A stretch of DNA of 64,000 bases, taken from positions 1 through 64,000 of the forward strand of contig SXUI01000017.1 of assembly GCA_005790605.1 (NCBI GenBank), read 5' to 3'. Below are positions 48,623-58,069 of this stretch, piece after piece. The notes under the pieces were generated by a model that saw only the letters and a list, made by a program, of their open reading frames with translations, was not told the origin of the DNA and did not search any database. The DNA comes from Planctomycetia bacterium. GTDB lineage: Bacteria > Planctomycetota > Phycisphaerae > Phycisphaerales > SM1A02. How positions within the stretch are numbered: the stretch's first letter is position 1; each line of letters starts with the position of its first letter. The position numbers and the translations under genes are program-made.

Positions 48623-50798
48623 AGTTTCCGATGGCTGCGAGTACGCTGTCATCTCGCCTCTTTTCATTCGATCGAGCATGGGCAACGAACCGCTCTACCC
48701 CCCCTACCCGCAGTGTGCGCGCGCGGAGCTGCAGCCGCTCGACCGCGCGACGGATCTTGAGTGGCTTGCGACGGATGCGCGTGGAGGATTTGCATGCGGA
48801 ACGCTTTCTGGCATTCGCACGCGCCGCTACCACGGCCTGTTCATCCATGCCAGCCAGCCACCCGTCGCGCGAAGGATGCTGGTCCCGTGCGTCCTTGAAA
48901 CGGTCACCGTGGGCGAGGAGAAGTTTCCTCTCACCAGTGCACGGTGGGCAGACGGCACGATCGCACCCAACGGGTCGGACAGTTTGGTGCACTTCGCCCT
49001 CGAAGATGGCATTCCGACTTGGACATTCGAAGTGCGTGGGAACCGGATCGAGCGCCGCATCGTGCCGCTTCCCGACGGTGCAGGCTTTGCGATCTGCCAC
49101 TTGCTCCGTGACGCGTCTGCGCCGCTCAGTATCACGAGTTCGCTCTTCGTCGAGCATCGCGAGTTCCACGCGCTCGATGCCAACGCACTGTGGATTCCCA
49201 CCATGCGGCTCGAACGCAATCGCGCCAGCATCACGCTGCCCGCGAACGCGCACGCCGACACGGCAACCACGCTCATCGTCGAGTCCCAATGTGATGGACA
49301 ACGTGCCCAATCTCACGCGATCCAGCCCGCAGGTGGTTGGTGGCGAAACTTCCGACTCGATGAAGAGTCCTCGCGCGGCTACGACTCGCTTGCTTCGAGT
49401 TTCCATGCCCTCGACATCACTGTTACGCTGAACCCGGGCGGCGAGTCTTCACTCGTCTGCTCCACGGCTTCAGTCTCGAACACCGCGGCATCGCATCTGC
49501 TGTCGTCTGCACGCGCGCGCAGCGCCGTTCTCTATGACGCTGCGGGTGACACTGTCAGTGGTCCGACCTCACGGCAACTCGTTCGTGCCGCCGACCAATT
49601 CGTTGTTACGCGCAGGAGGCGAGATGGTCAAGTTGGTCGCTCCATCCTCGCGGGATTTCCCTGGTTTGAAGATTGGGGCCGCGACGCGATGCTCTCGTTG
49701 CCGGGGCTGTTGCTCGCGACTGGTCGACTCGACGACGCGAAACTTGTCCTGCGCACCTTTGCAGAACATCTGCGCGATGGACTTCTTCCGAATCGATTTC
49801 CTGACCGCACGGGCGACGCCGAATACAACAGTGCCGACGCGCCACTTCTCTTTCTCGGCGCGTTTTGTCGAACAGTCGAGCAATCGGGCGACCTTCACTT
49901 TGCGCGCGAACTTTGGCCCAAGACGGAAGAGATCATCTCCGCATTTCTGCGAGGAACTTCCAATGGCGTGCGCGTGATGGATGACGGACTCGTCTATGCC
50001 TCGCAACCTGGAGTGCAGTTGACTTGGATGGACGCGCGCATCGGAGAGTATGTCGTGACGCCTCGCCGCGGGAAACCTGTCGAACTGAGCGCACTCTGGC
50101 ATGAAGCGCTGCGTGGACTTGAAGCACTCGCGGCACGCGTCGGCAAGGATCCCTCGCCGATCAGCGCCTTGGCGGCTCGAACCAAGTCTGGGTTTGATGC
50201 GTTCTGGAATGCGCGGGATGCGTGCCTCTTTGATGTCGTTGAAACAGAGGATCAAGATCTTCCCGATGCCGTGCGCGTCAATGGGAACGATGCCTCCATT
50301 CGACCCAACCAGTTGTTTGCGACGGGCTTGCGATTCCCGCTTCTCCCCGAAGATCGAGCGCGCGCGGTGCTCGCGGTTGCGCTCCGAGATCTGCTCACGC
50401 CCTACGGTGTGCGAACGCTTTCCACGCAAGACCCACGCTACGCACAGCGCTATTGCGGTGACCAAGCGACGCGCGACAGGGCATACCACCAAGGAACTGC
50501 CTGGCCGTTTTTGTTGCTTCTGCTCGTGAGTTCACATTGGAGACTGCGCCGCGATAGCCTCTTCGTGAGGGGCATCGCATTCGCATTTCGCACACAACTG
50601 CGCGATGGTTGCATCGGCAGTATCTCGGAAGTGCGTGATGCAGAGGCGCCGTTCGCGCCGGGCGGTTGTTTCGCCCAGGCGTGGAGCGTGGCAGCTCCAT
50701 TAGAATTGCTCGCTCGATTCCCAGACTTGCATCATGTGCTCGACATCGCCCACAATCCGACGAACGGCATGGTTCGAGATGAGTCCCCCATCGCATGA
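48615..50798 (+). CDS. Glycogen debranching enzyme (amylo-alpha-1,6-glucosidase, GH133-like)
   Basis: 727 residues from ATG 48615; ATG 48678 (MGNEPLYPP) is an alternative. The N-terminal beta domain has LEWLATDARGGFACGTLSGI and RRYHGLFI, the usual start of GDE_N. The catalytic (alpha/alpha)6 domain has GFPWFEDWGRDAMLSLPGLL, PNRFPD and PLLFLGA, and ends AYHQGTAWPFLL. It trims alpha-1,6 branches of glycogen or related glucans. Coupled at both ends: it overlaps the ABC gene by 8 bp and the GH63 gene by ATGA. Confidence 0.92.
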   Translation: MAEVSDGCEYAVISPLFIRSSMGNEPLYPPYPQCARAELQPLDRATDLEWLATDARGGFACGTLSGIRTRRYHGLFIHASQPPVARRMLVPCVLETVTVGEEKFPLTSARWADGTIAPNGSDSLVHFALEDGIPTWTFEVRGNRIERRIVPLPDGAGFAICHLLRDASAPLSITSSLFVEHREFHALDANALWIPTMRLERNRASITLPANAHADTATTLIVESQCDGQRAQSHAIQPAGGWWRNFRLDEESSRGYDSLASSFHALDITVTLNPGGESSLVCSTASVSNTAASHLLSSARARSAVLYDAAGDTVSGPTSRQLVRAADQFVVTRRRRDGQVGRSILAGFPWFEDWGRDAMLSLPGLLLATGRLDDAKLVLRTFAEHLRDGLLPNRFPDRTGDAEYNSADAPLLFLGAFCRTVEQSGDLHFARELWPKTEEIISAFLRGTSNGVRVMDDGLVYASQPGVQLTWMDARIGEYVVTPRRGKPVELSALWHEALRGLEALAARVGKDPSPISALAARTKSGFDAFWNARDACLFDVVETEDQDLPDAVRVNGNDASIRPNQLFATGLRFPLLPEDRARAVLAVALRDLLTPYGVRTLSTQDPRYAQRYCGDQATRDRAYHQGTAWPFLLLLLVSSHWRLRRDSLFVRGIAFAFRTQLRDGCIGSISEVRDAEAPFAPGGCFAQAWSVAAPLELLARFPDLHHVLDIAHNPTNGMVRDESPIA

Positions 50799-53479
50799 CG
50801 ACAAGTGAACGCGAACGCATGCTCGACAGCGACGCGCGCCATCATTGGCGGCGATGGGGTCCCTATCTCTCGGAGCGCCAATGGGGCACGGTTCGCGAGG
50901 ACTATTCGCCCGATGGAAGCGCATGGAGTTACTTTCCACACGATGACGCGAGAAGTCGCGCGTTTCGTTGGGGAGAAGATGGCATCGGCGGATGGTCGGA
51001 CAAGGACTGCACGCTCTGCCTCAGCCTTGCAATGTGGAATGGTCAAGATCCGATCCTGAAGGAGCGGCTCTTTGGCCTCGTGAACGAAGAGGGAAACCAC
51101 GGCGAGGATGTGAAGGAGTATTGGTTTCACGAAGATGCGGTGCCAAGTCATGCGTGGAACCGCATGATGTATGTCTACCCGCAGCAGGCATTCCCCTACG
51201 CCACGCTCGTCGAAGAGAACAAGCGCCGCAGCAAAGCCGACGATGAGTTTGAACTCGCCGACACGGGGATTCTTGACGCGTCGCGGTTCTTCGAAGTGTG
51301 GATCACCTACGCGAAACGAACACCCGATGAGACCGTCCTGCGTGTGGAAGTCGTCAATCGCGGGCAGGAAACCGCGCAACTCGAATTGCTCCCGCAGATT
51401 TTCTTTCGCAATACTTGGTCGTGGAGTGGCGGTCCTCGCCCGACGCTTGAGCGAGGTGAAGAAGCTGGGACTATCCGCGCTCGCCACGAAGCCCTCGGCA
51501 ACTATGTGCTGCGATTTGATCCGCGCGCGCAAGCGTTGTTCTGCGAGAACGACACCAATGTCATGCGGCATGGGAACGCGCCGCGCGACGGCCGCTACTT
51601 CAAGGATGGCATCCATGAACGGGTTGTGCATGGATGCGTCGATGCAGTGAATCCGACAAATCGTGGCACGAAAGCAGCCCTCTGGCATCGACTCACGATT
51701 CCCGCTGGCGGTCGAGAGTGCATCGACATCACACTCGCGCCAGAGGCCACACCGTTCACGCTTGCGCAAGCGAGCGCGGTCGTTGAGCAACGCCTCAGCG
51801 AGGCCGATGAGTACTACGAAATCCTGCAAGCACTCGATCCAAACCCCGAGATCGCTCGGATGCAAAGGCAAGCTTGGGCTGGCGTGCTGTGGAGTAAGCA
51901 GTACTACGAGTACGACGTGCGGCGATGGTTAAATGGTGATCCCAAGCAACCCCCGCCGCCCGCCGCGCGCAAGCAAGGACGCAATCATGATTGGCCGCAC
52001 CTCTGTGCATCGAGCGTGCTTTCGATGCCGGACACTTGGGAGTACCCATGGTTTGCGGCGTGGGATCTGTGCTTTCACTGCGTTGCCATCGCGCCCATCG
52101 ACGCGAGTTTCGCGAAGGACCAACTCAAGAAGCTGCTCACCGACCACTACATGCATCCCAACGGCGCGATCCCCGCGTATGAATGGGCCTTCGGTGATGT
52201 GAATCCACCAATCCACGCGTGGGCTGCCATGCGCGTGTATCAGATCGATCGCCGAGCGAACGGCGTCGACGATCTCGATTTTCTCGCGTCCGTGTTCAAC
52301 CGGCTCCTGATGAACTTCACTTGGTGGGTGAATCGTAAGGACGCCGATGGGCGCAACATCTTTGAGGGCGGATTTCTTGGGCTCGACAATGTTGGTGTGT
52401 TTGATCGTTCACAGCCGCTGCCAACCGGCGGGAGGTTGCGACAAGCCGATGGCACGAGTTGGATGGCGATGTTCGCGCTCACCATGATGAAGATGGCGCT
52501 CGAACTCGCACACGACCGCCCCTTCTATCAAGACTTGGCCGCGAAATTCTTCGAACACTTCTTGCAGATCGCCGAAGCGATGAGTTCCGCTGGACTCGGA
52601 CAAGGGCTTTGGGACGAGGAAGAAGGTTTCTTCTTCGATATGATCGAAGACCGCAACAACAAAGTGATTCCGCTGAAGTTGTTCTCGATCGTCGGCTTGA
52701 TGCCGCTCTTCTGCGTGGAAACGATTGAACCAGAAGTGCTCGAGCGGCTTCCCGTCTTTCGAGAACGCCTTGAGTGGTATCTCAGAGAGCGGCCCGAGCT
52801 TGCCGGACTTGTCTCGCGCTGGACCGATCCGGGGCGTGGTGATCGTCGATTGCTTTCGCTGCTGCGCGGGCACCGCATGAAAGCGCTGCTGCGCAAGGCG
52901 CTCGACGAGACGCATTTTCTTTCGCCCTATGGCGTGCGAAGTATGTCTGCCGATTTGCGCGATCGACCGTTCGTGTTTTGGGCGGAAAATCAGGCGCACA
53001 CGGTGCGATACGAACCTGCGGAGAGTCGAAGCGGACTCTTCGGCGGAAACTCCAATTGGCGCGGACCAGTATGGCTTCCGATCAACTTCTTGCTCGTCGA
53101 GAGCCTGCAAAAATTCCACCACTACTACGGCGATGACTTCAAGCTTGAGTATCCAGTGGGAAGCGATCAACGCATCACGATCCTTGACGCTGCGGACGAG
53201 ATTGTTCGTCGACTCGCATCGCTCTTTCTCCCCGATGCCAACGGCATCCGCCCCTGCATGAAGGTGCATCCGACTATCGCGCAAGATCCGACCTTCCGCC
53301 GCCTCATCAACTTCTATGAGTACTTTGATGGCGATACAGGACGCGGCTGCGGCGCTTCGCACCAGACCGGTTGGAGCGCCGTCATCGCCAAGTTGACGCT
53401 GCCTCGCCGCCTCGGCGACCCAAGCGCTCCACACCAACAGCGCGGCGTTCATGCTGATGACGCACAGAACGCGTCGTAG
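50795..53479 (+). CDS. GH63-family glucosidase (MGH1-like domain)
   Basis: 894 residues. Glycoside hydrolase with the (alpha/alpha)6 fold seen in bacterial GH63 enzymes, some of which hydrolyse mannosylglycerate or glucosylglycerate. Motifs include YLSERQWGTVREDYSP at the N-terminus, WEYPWFAAWDLCFHCVAIAP (general acid region), FLGLDNVGVFDRS, LWDEEEGFFFDMI and LFGGNSNWRGPVWLP near the C-terminus. No signal peptide is seen, so it acts in the cytoplasm. Start ATG 50795 overlaps the preceding stop (ATGA). The substrate is not settled: an alpha-glucan oligosaccharide or a glycosylglycerate osmolyte. Confidence 0.88.
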   Translation: MTTSERERMLDSDARHHWRRWGPYLSERQWGTVREDYSPDGSAWSYFPHDDARSRAFRWGEDGIGGWSDKDCTLCLSLAMWNGQDPILKERLFGLVNEEGNHGEDVKEYWFHEDAVPSHAWNRMMYVYPQQAFPYATLVEENKRRSKADDEFELADTGILDASRFFEVWITYAKRTPDETVLRVEVVNRGQETAQLELLPQIFFRNTWSWSGGPRPTLERGEEAGTIRARHEALGNYVLRFDPRAQALFCENDTNVMRHGNAPRDGRYFKDGIHERVVHGCVDAVNPTNRGTKAALWHRLTIPAGGRECIDITLAPEATPFTLAQASAVVEQRLSEADEYYEILQALDPNPEIARMQRQAWAGVLWSKQYYEYDVRRWLNGDPKQPPPPAARKQGRNHDWPHLCASSVLSMPDTWEYPWFAAWDLCFHCVAIAPIDASFAKDQLKKLLTDHYMHPNGAIPAYEWAFGDVNPPIHAWAAMRVYQIDRRANGVDDLDFLASVFNRLLMNFTWWVNRKDADGRNIFEGGFLGLDNVGVFDRSQPLPTGGRLRQADGTSWMAMFALTMMKMALELAHDRPFYQDLAAKFFEHFLQIAEAMSSAGLGQGLWDEEEGFFFDMIEDRNNKVIPLKLFSIVGLMPLFCVETIEPEVLERLPVFRERLEWYLRERPELAGLVSRWTDPGRGDRRLLSLLRGHRMKALLRKALDETHFLSPYGVRSMSADLRDRPFVFWAENQAHTVRYEPAESRSGLFGGNSNWRGPVWLPINFLLVESLQKFHHYYGDDFKLEYPVGSDQRITILDAADEIVRRLASLFLPDANGIRPCMKVHPTIAQDPTFRRLINFYEYFDGDTGRGCGASHQTGWSAVIAKLTLPRRLGDPSAPHQQRGVHADDAQNAS

Positions 53480-53524
53480 CGCTGCGTGCTCCTCGACCTC
53501 ACTCTGCTAGAATGCAATCCGCAA

Positions 53525-53611
53525 GGTGGGGTGGCAGAGTGGTTGAACGCACCAGTCTTGAAAACTGGTAAACCCGTCAGGGTTTCAAGGGTTCGAATCC
53601 CTTCTCCACCG
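53525..53611 (+). tRNA. tRNA-Ser (anticodon UGA)
   Basis: 87 nt. The acceptor GGTGGGG pairs with CTCCACC (one G-T), with discriminator G. D arm GGCAGAGTGGTTGAACGC; the anticodon loop CTTGAAA gives TGA. It has a long class II variable arm and T loop GGTTCGAATCC. CCA is not encoded. A TAGAAT box at 53508-53513 may be its -10 element. Confidence 0.96.
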
Positions 53612-53616
53612 TTTGA

Positions 53617-53656
53617 CACGCAGAAGGGATCGCCGCATGGCGATCCCTTCTGCGTG
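53617..53656 (+). terminator. Perfect 18-bp hairpin after tRNA-Ser
   Basis: 53617-53634 and 53639-53656 form a fully complementary 18-bp stem with a GCAT loop, 5 bp after the tRNA. There is no T-run after it, so it may be a terminator of unusual form or an RNA-processing signal. Confidence 0.5.
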
Positions 53657-53740
53657 ATCGAGCAAGAGCGCCTCTGCGAACGCGAAAACGCGCGAGCGCC
53701 AAAATCAGCGGGAACGGTGCGAGACTTGTATTCTCCGCTG

Positions 53741-56700
53741 ATGGATGCAATTCTCGCTGAGTCGAATTCGACTCCGAATCGTCGTCAATTCAACCTCTCC
53801 ATCACCCAACGACTTTCGCAAGCATGCGCGGCACTGCTCGCATGCACGGCGACGAGCATCACGCTCGCGCAATCGTCGAGCGGTCTCTGTCGTTACCCCG
53901 ACATTTCGAAGGACTCGATCGTCTTCGTGTACGGCAACGACCTCTGGCTCGTGCCGAAGTCAGGCGGCGTCGCGCGACCGATCGCGAATCCTGCTGGCTT
54001 TGAGGGCTCGCCGCGTTTCTCTCCCGATGGCAAGTCGATCGCGTTTCGCGGAAACTACGATTCGGCGGCCGACCTCTACACGCTTCCAATCGAAGGTGGA
54101 GTTCCGCACCGCGTGACACACCATCCGAGCGCGGAGTCGCTCTGTGATTGGACGCCCGACGGAGCATCACTTGTGCTCGCATCAAGCGCGCTCGAAGGAC
54201 TCGCTCGCGCTCAGAAGCTCTACACCGTTCCAGCAACGGGCGGATTGCCGACGCCGCTCCCCGTTCCCTACGGCGCAAGCGGTTCACTCGATCGGACAGG
54301 CGAGTGGCTCGCCTACACGCCGCACTCCACGGACACCCGAACATGGAAGCGCTACCGAGGCGGCATGGCGACGGATGTCTGGATCTACAACATCAAGACC
54401 AACGAGTCCAAGCGGATCACGGATTGGGAGGGAACCGACACGCTGCCGATGTGGCACGGACGAAAGGTGTACTTCCTCTCCGATCGAAACGCCGAGGATA
54501 CGAATGTCCTCAATGTGTTCTCCTACGACATCGACGGCGGAAAGACCGAGCAAATCACACATTTCAAAGGCACGGATGTGAAGTGGAGCGCGATCGGACC
54601 GGACACCGATGGCGCTGGTGAAATGGTGTTCCAGTGGGGCGATCACATCTATCGTCTCGACCTTGCAACCAAGCAGAGCGTGCCCGTCGAGATTGCTGTT
54701 CCGGGTGATCGAGAAGCCATGCGGGCGACGACCGTCGATGCTGCGGGCGACATGCAAGGCAGTTCGATTTCCCCGAGCGGCAAGCGCGTTGCGCTCGTTG
54801 CGCGAGGTGACATTTGGTCCGCACCGGCGGAACTCGGAACGCCCCGCAATCTCACCCGAACGGATGGCGTGTTCGAGCGGAGCGCAACCTGGAGCCCAGA
54901 CGGAAAGAGCATCGCATACTTTTCTGACGCCACAGGCGAGTACGAGCTCTACACGATGGCCGCGGATCTCAAGAGTGCTGATGGAAGGGTAAGCGCGAGC
55001 CCAGCGCCTGCCGTGCAGGTCACCAAGAACGGAACCGCCTTCCGCACCGCGATCTCGTGGACACCAGATTCGAAGTCCGTCGTCGTGCAAGACAAGGCTG
55101 GCAACATCGACCTTGTGAAACTCGAGAGCGGCGCGATCACGCATCTCGACCGCAACCCCGAGGGGCCCCGCCCGGTCGACATCTCGATCTCGCATGACTC
55201 GCGATGGATTACGTGGAGCCGATCCTGTGATCAAACTGAGCTGGAAGCGATTTACCTCTATGACACCAAAGAGGCGGACGCCGCGAAGGCGCTGACGCAA
55301 GTCACGAGCGGTTTCTTCAGCGATAGCGAACCAACATTTGATCGAAAGGGCGATTGGCTTGTCTTCAAGAGCAGTCGCAGTTTCACGCCAAAATACGGTG
55401 AATTCGATACGACTTGGATCTACGACAACGCGACCGTGCTCCTCGCAGTTCCCTTGAAGAAGGACTTCAAACTTCCTTGGCTCCCCACGAGTGACGAAGA
55501 AGGACAGAAGGACGACGCGAAGCCAGCGAGCGCGGGCGAAACGCCAGCGGCGACGCCAGAGGGTGCGCGTCAAGGCGGTCCCCCGCAAGGCGGGCGTCGA
55601 CGGCGAGGCGAGTTCACTGTCGCGTCAGACTCTTTCGAGAGCGGCTCCACCGAACTCAACGAAGTGCTCGTACAAGACGCCGCTCCGATCTCCCCTGCTG
55701 CAGGAGATTGGAAGGGTGCGTGCCAGATCGGTGCCGTCTCCGTCGACTTCACGATGACGCTCACGGTTGCCGCCGATGGCGCCGTCGAGGGAAACACCGT
55801 TTCCGCGCATGGCAACGCGACGGTCAAAGGATCGTTCGACACCGCGAGCAAGACGCTGCGGCTTACTGGCGCGCTGAATGGACAAACCTTCGAGATTGAA
55901 GGCACGATCGATGGCGACAGTATGACTGGCAATATGTTCACGACGGACGAAGAAGGTGCGCGCGTGACATCTCCTTTCACAGCGACGCGCACATCGCCAA
56001 GTAAGGGCGCAGCTGGCGAAGCTGGGAACGGCCCGAAGAAAGAAACAAAGAAGGAAGTGCTCATCGACCTCGAAGGATTCGAGTCACGCGCGGTGCAGTT
56101 GCCCGCTGCTGCAGGCGCATTCGGCTCACTCGGTTTCAATGACAAGAACGAGTTGCTCTACGGTCGTGATGGCTCCGTGCGCATCCTCGACCTCTCGGAG
56201 AAATCGCTCCCCGAAAAGACCGGGGCCACTGGCCTTCGCTTTGATGTGAGCGCGGATGGCAAGAAGCTGTTACTCGGCGGCCGCGGTGGCGCATCGATCG
56301 CCGCCGCGAGCACGGGCGCAACACCAAAACCGATCGTGACTGCACCGATGCTCGCCGTCGTTTACCCAGCGCACGAATGGAAGGAAATCCTCGTGGACGC
56401 ATGGCGCATCATGCGTGATTACTTCTATGACCCTGGTATGCACAAGGTGGATTGGAACGCGATTCGCGCGAAGTACGAAGCGATGCTTCCATCCGTCGTC
56501 ACTCGAGAGGATCTCAACTTCCTTATCGCGGAGATGATCTCGGAACTCAATGTCGGCCACGCGTACTTGCAAGGCGCTGGTGATGTGGAGGAAGTCGACA
56601 CGCGAACCGTTGGACTCCTCGGGGTCGCATTCGCGCGCGCAACCAACGAAGACGGCTCCACCGCACCGGCTTGGAAACTCGCAAAGTTCTTCCACGGCGG

Positions 56701-57616
56701 CGCATTTGATTCAGACGCTCGCTCACCGCTCCAAGCGCAAGGCCTTGGCGTGAGCGAGGGCGATTATCTTCTCGCCGTGAACGGTGTCGCGATTGACCCG
56801 AGCGTTGATCCTTGGACCCCATTCGTCGGCCTCGCAGGAAAATCTGTGGTCCTCACTGTTTCCAAGAAGCCAGCCCTCGACGCCGATGCCAAGGACATCG
56901 TCGTGACGACGATTGCGAGCGAGGACAACCTCCACTATCGCGATTGGGTCGAAACAAAGCGCAAAATGGTCGAGACACTTTCTGGCGGAAAGGTTGGCTA
57001 CATCTATGTTCCGAACACGGGCGTTGATGGGCAGACCGAGTTGGTGCGCCAGTTCTTCGGTCAGCGCACGAAGCCCGCGCTGCTCATTGATGATCGTTGG
57101 AATGGCGGCGGTCAGATTCCGACGCGATTCATCGAACTCCTCGATCGCCCCGCAACAAACTTCTGGGCGCGTCGCGACGCCCGAGACTATGCATGGCCGC
57201 CAGACGGTCATCGTGGACCGATGGCGATGCTCATCAACGGGCTCGCCGGCTCGGGCGGCGACATGTTCCCTTGGCTGTTCAAGGCGGGCAAACTTGGTCC
57301 CGTCATTGGCACGCGCACGTGGGGCGGACTCGTCGGAATCTCAGGAAACCCAGGCCTTCTCGACGGAGGCACCATCAGCGTTCCAACCTTTGGCTTCTAT
57401 GAAGTCGACGGCACATGGGGGGTTGAGGGTCATGGCGTGGATCCTGATATCGAAGTGATTGACGACCCCGCACTGATGACCGAAGGAAGGGATCCGCAAC
57501 TTGCGAAGGCCGTGGAGGTGCTGCTGCAACAGCTCAGTGAGCGTCCGTACAAGCCCACACCCAAACCCGCATATCCCGATCGTCGCGGCATGGGCCTCCC
57601 AGTTTCAGACCATTGA
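53741..57616 (+). CDS. Secreted tricorn-like protease (S41 family)
   Basis: 1291 residues from ATG 53741. A hydrophobic segment at ~28-44 (CAALLACTATSITLAQ) acts as signal. Repeated beta-propeller blades follow (RFSPDGKSIAFRG, SWTPDSKSVVVQD, TWSPDGKSIAYFS), covering about 50-590. A Lys/Pro/Gly linker and an extra beta-barrel-like domain (~655-735, GDWKGACQIGAVSVDFTMTL) are inserted. The C1 helical domain (DAWRIMRDYFYDPGMHKVDW), PDZ (LQAQGLGVSEGDYLLAVNGV) and catalytic core with Ser1171 in LAGSGGDMFPW follow. Family members degrade peptides. Longer frames upstream cross the tRNA-Ser gene and are excluded. Confidence 0.92.
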   Translation: MDAILAESNSTPNRRQFNLSITQRLSQACAALLACTATSITLAQSSSGLCRYPDISKDSIVFVYGNDLWLVPKSGGVARPIANPAGFEGSPRFSPDGKSIAFRGNYDSAADLYTLPIEGGVPHRVTHHPSAESLCDWTPDGASLVLASSALEGLARAQKLYTVPATGGLPTPLPVPYGASGSLDRTGEWLAYTPHSTDTRTWKRYRGGMATDVWIYNIKTNESKRITDWEGTDTLPMWHGRKVYFLSDRNAEDTNVLNVFSYDIDGGKTEQITHFKGTDVKWSAIGPDTDGAGEMVFQWGDHIYRLDLATKQSVPVEIAVPGDREAMRATTVDAAGDMQGSSISPSGKRVALVARGDIWSAPAELGTPRNLTRTDGVFERSATWSPDGKSIAYFSDATGEYELYTMAADLKSADGRVSASPAPAVQVTKNGTAFRTAISWTPDSKSVVVQDKAGNIDLVKLESGAITHLDRNPEGPRPVDISISHDSRWITWSRSCDQTELEAIYLYDTKEADAAKALTQVTSGFFSDSEPTFDRKGDWLVFKSSRSFTPKYGEFDTTWIYDNATVLLAVPLKKDFKLPWLPTSDEEGQKDDAKPASAGETPAATPEGARQGGPPQGGRRRRGEFTVASDSFESGSTELNEVLVQDAAPISPAAGDWKGACQIGAVSVDFTMTLTVAADGAVEGNTVSAHGNATVKGSFDTASKTLRLTGALNGQTFEIEGTIDGDSMTGNMFTTDEEGARVTSPFTATRTSPSKGAAGEAGNGPKKETKKEVLIDLEGFESRAVQLPAAAGAFGSLGFNDKNELLYGRDGSVRILDLSEKSLPEKTGATGLRFDVSADGKKLLLGGRGGASIAAASTGATPKPIVTAPMLAVVYPAHEWKEILVDAWRIMRDYFYDPGMHKVDWNAIRAKYEAMLPSVVTREDLNFLIAEMISELNVGHAYLQGAGDVEEVDTRTVGLLGVAFARATNEDGSTAPAWKLAKFFHGGAFDSDARSPLQAQGLGVSEGDYLLAVNGVAIDPSVDPWTPFVGLAGKSVVLTVSKKPALDADAKDIVVTTIASEDNLHYRDWVETKRKMVETLSGGKVGYIYVPNTGVDGQTELVRQFFGQRTKPALLIDDRWNGGGQIPTRFIELLDRPATNFWARRDARDYAWPPDGHRGPMAMLINGLAGSGGDMFPWLFKAGKLGPVIGTRTWGGLVGISGNPGLLDGGTISVPTFGFYEVDGTWGVEGHGVDPDIEVIDDPALMTEGRDPQLAKAVEVLLQQLSERPYKPTPKPAYPDRRGMGLPVSDH

Positions 57617-57635
57617 GATTGCATCTCGTACACAA

Positions 57636-57674
57636 GAAAGACCGCGCGCCCATGAACTTGGCGCGCGGTCTTTC
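57636..57674 (+). terminator. Terminator hairpin after the tricorn-like protease
   Basis: A perfect 15-bp stem (57636-57650 with 57660-57674) around a 9-nt loop, GC-rich core with an A/T-rich foot. The T-run is only three long. About 20 bp after the stop. Confidence 0.75.
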
Positions 57675-57706
57675 GATTGCACGACTGAATTGCCGATAGA
57701 TCATCG

Positions 57707-58027
57707 ATGGCAAAGAACGCTAGTTCCTCCAAGGGCATTCTCATCGCGCTCGCACTGCTCAGCGCTTTCCTCTTTCTGCATGCGTTCGGCGTGATCCCGA
57801 TCGAAAAAGTTGGAAACGATGTCGCTCGCTGGATTTCGCTCGTCACCTTTGCAATCTCCGCAATCGTCTTCGCGAAGGACGGCCTCGCCATCTGGTGCGG
57901 CGGCTGCGCTGCGCTTGCGGTCACGCTCAATCCCATCTATCCACTGACGCTTGACCCCAATGCATTTTTCATCGCGAAGATCATTGGAGGAGCGTTCGCA
58001 GGTGCGACAGTCGTTCGCAATTGGTGA
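57707..58027 (+). CDS. Small membrane protein of unknown function
   Basis: 106 residues with three hydrophobic segments: GILIALALLSAFLFLHAFGV, WISLVTFAISAIVFA and a Cys/Gly-containing one (IWCGGCAALAVTLNPIYP). The pattern, with NPIYPLTL between helices, resembles small DUF6804-like membrane proteins, but this is tentative. ATG 57707 follows a terminator, so it is probably transcribed from its own promoter. The DUF1549 gene starts 42 bp downstream. Confidence 0.65.
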   Translation: MAKNASSSKGILIALALLSAFLFLHAFGVIPIEKVGNDVARWISLVTFAISAIVFAKDGLAIWCGGCAALAVTLNPIYPLTLDPNAFFIAKIIGGAFAGATVVRNW

Positions 58028-58069
58028 ACTCCAACTTGCCTGCCGTGCGATTCCGAGGATACTGAACAG

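Noticed and set aside
53486-53740. N-terminal extension of the tricorn-like protease
   Set aside because: The frame passes straight through the tRNA-Ser gene and its hairpin; the signal-like segment follows ATG 53741.
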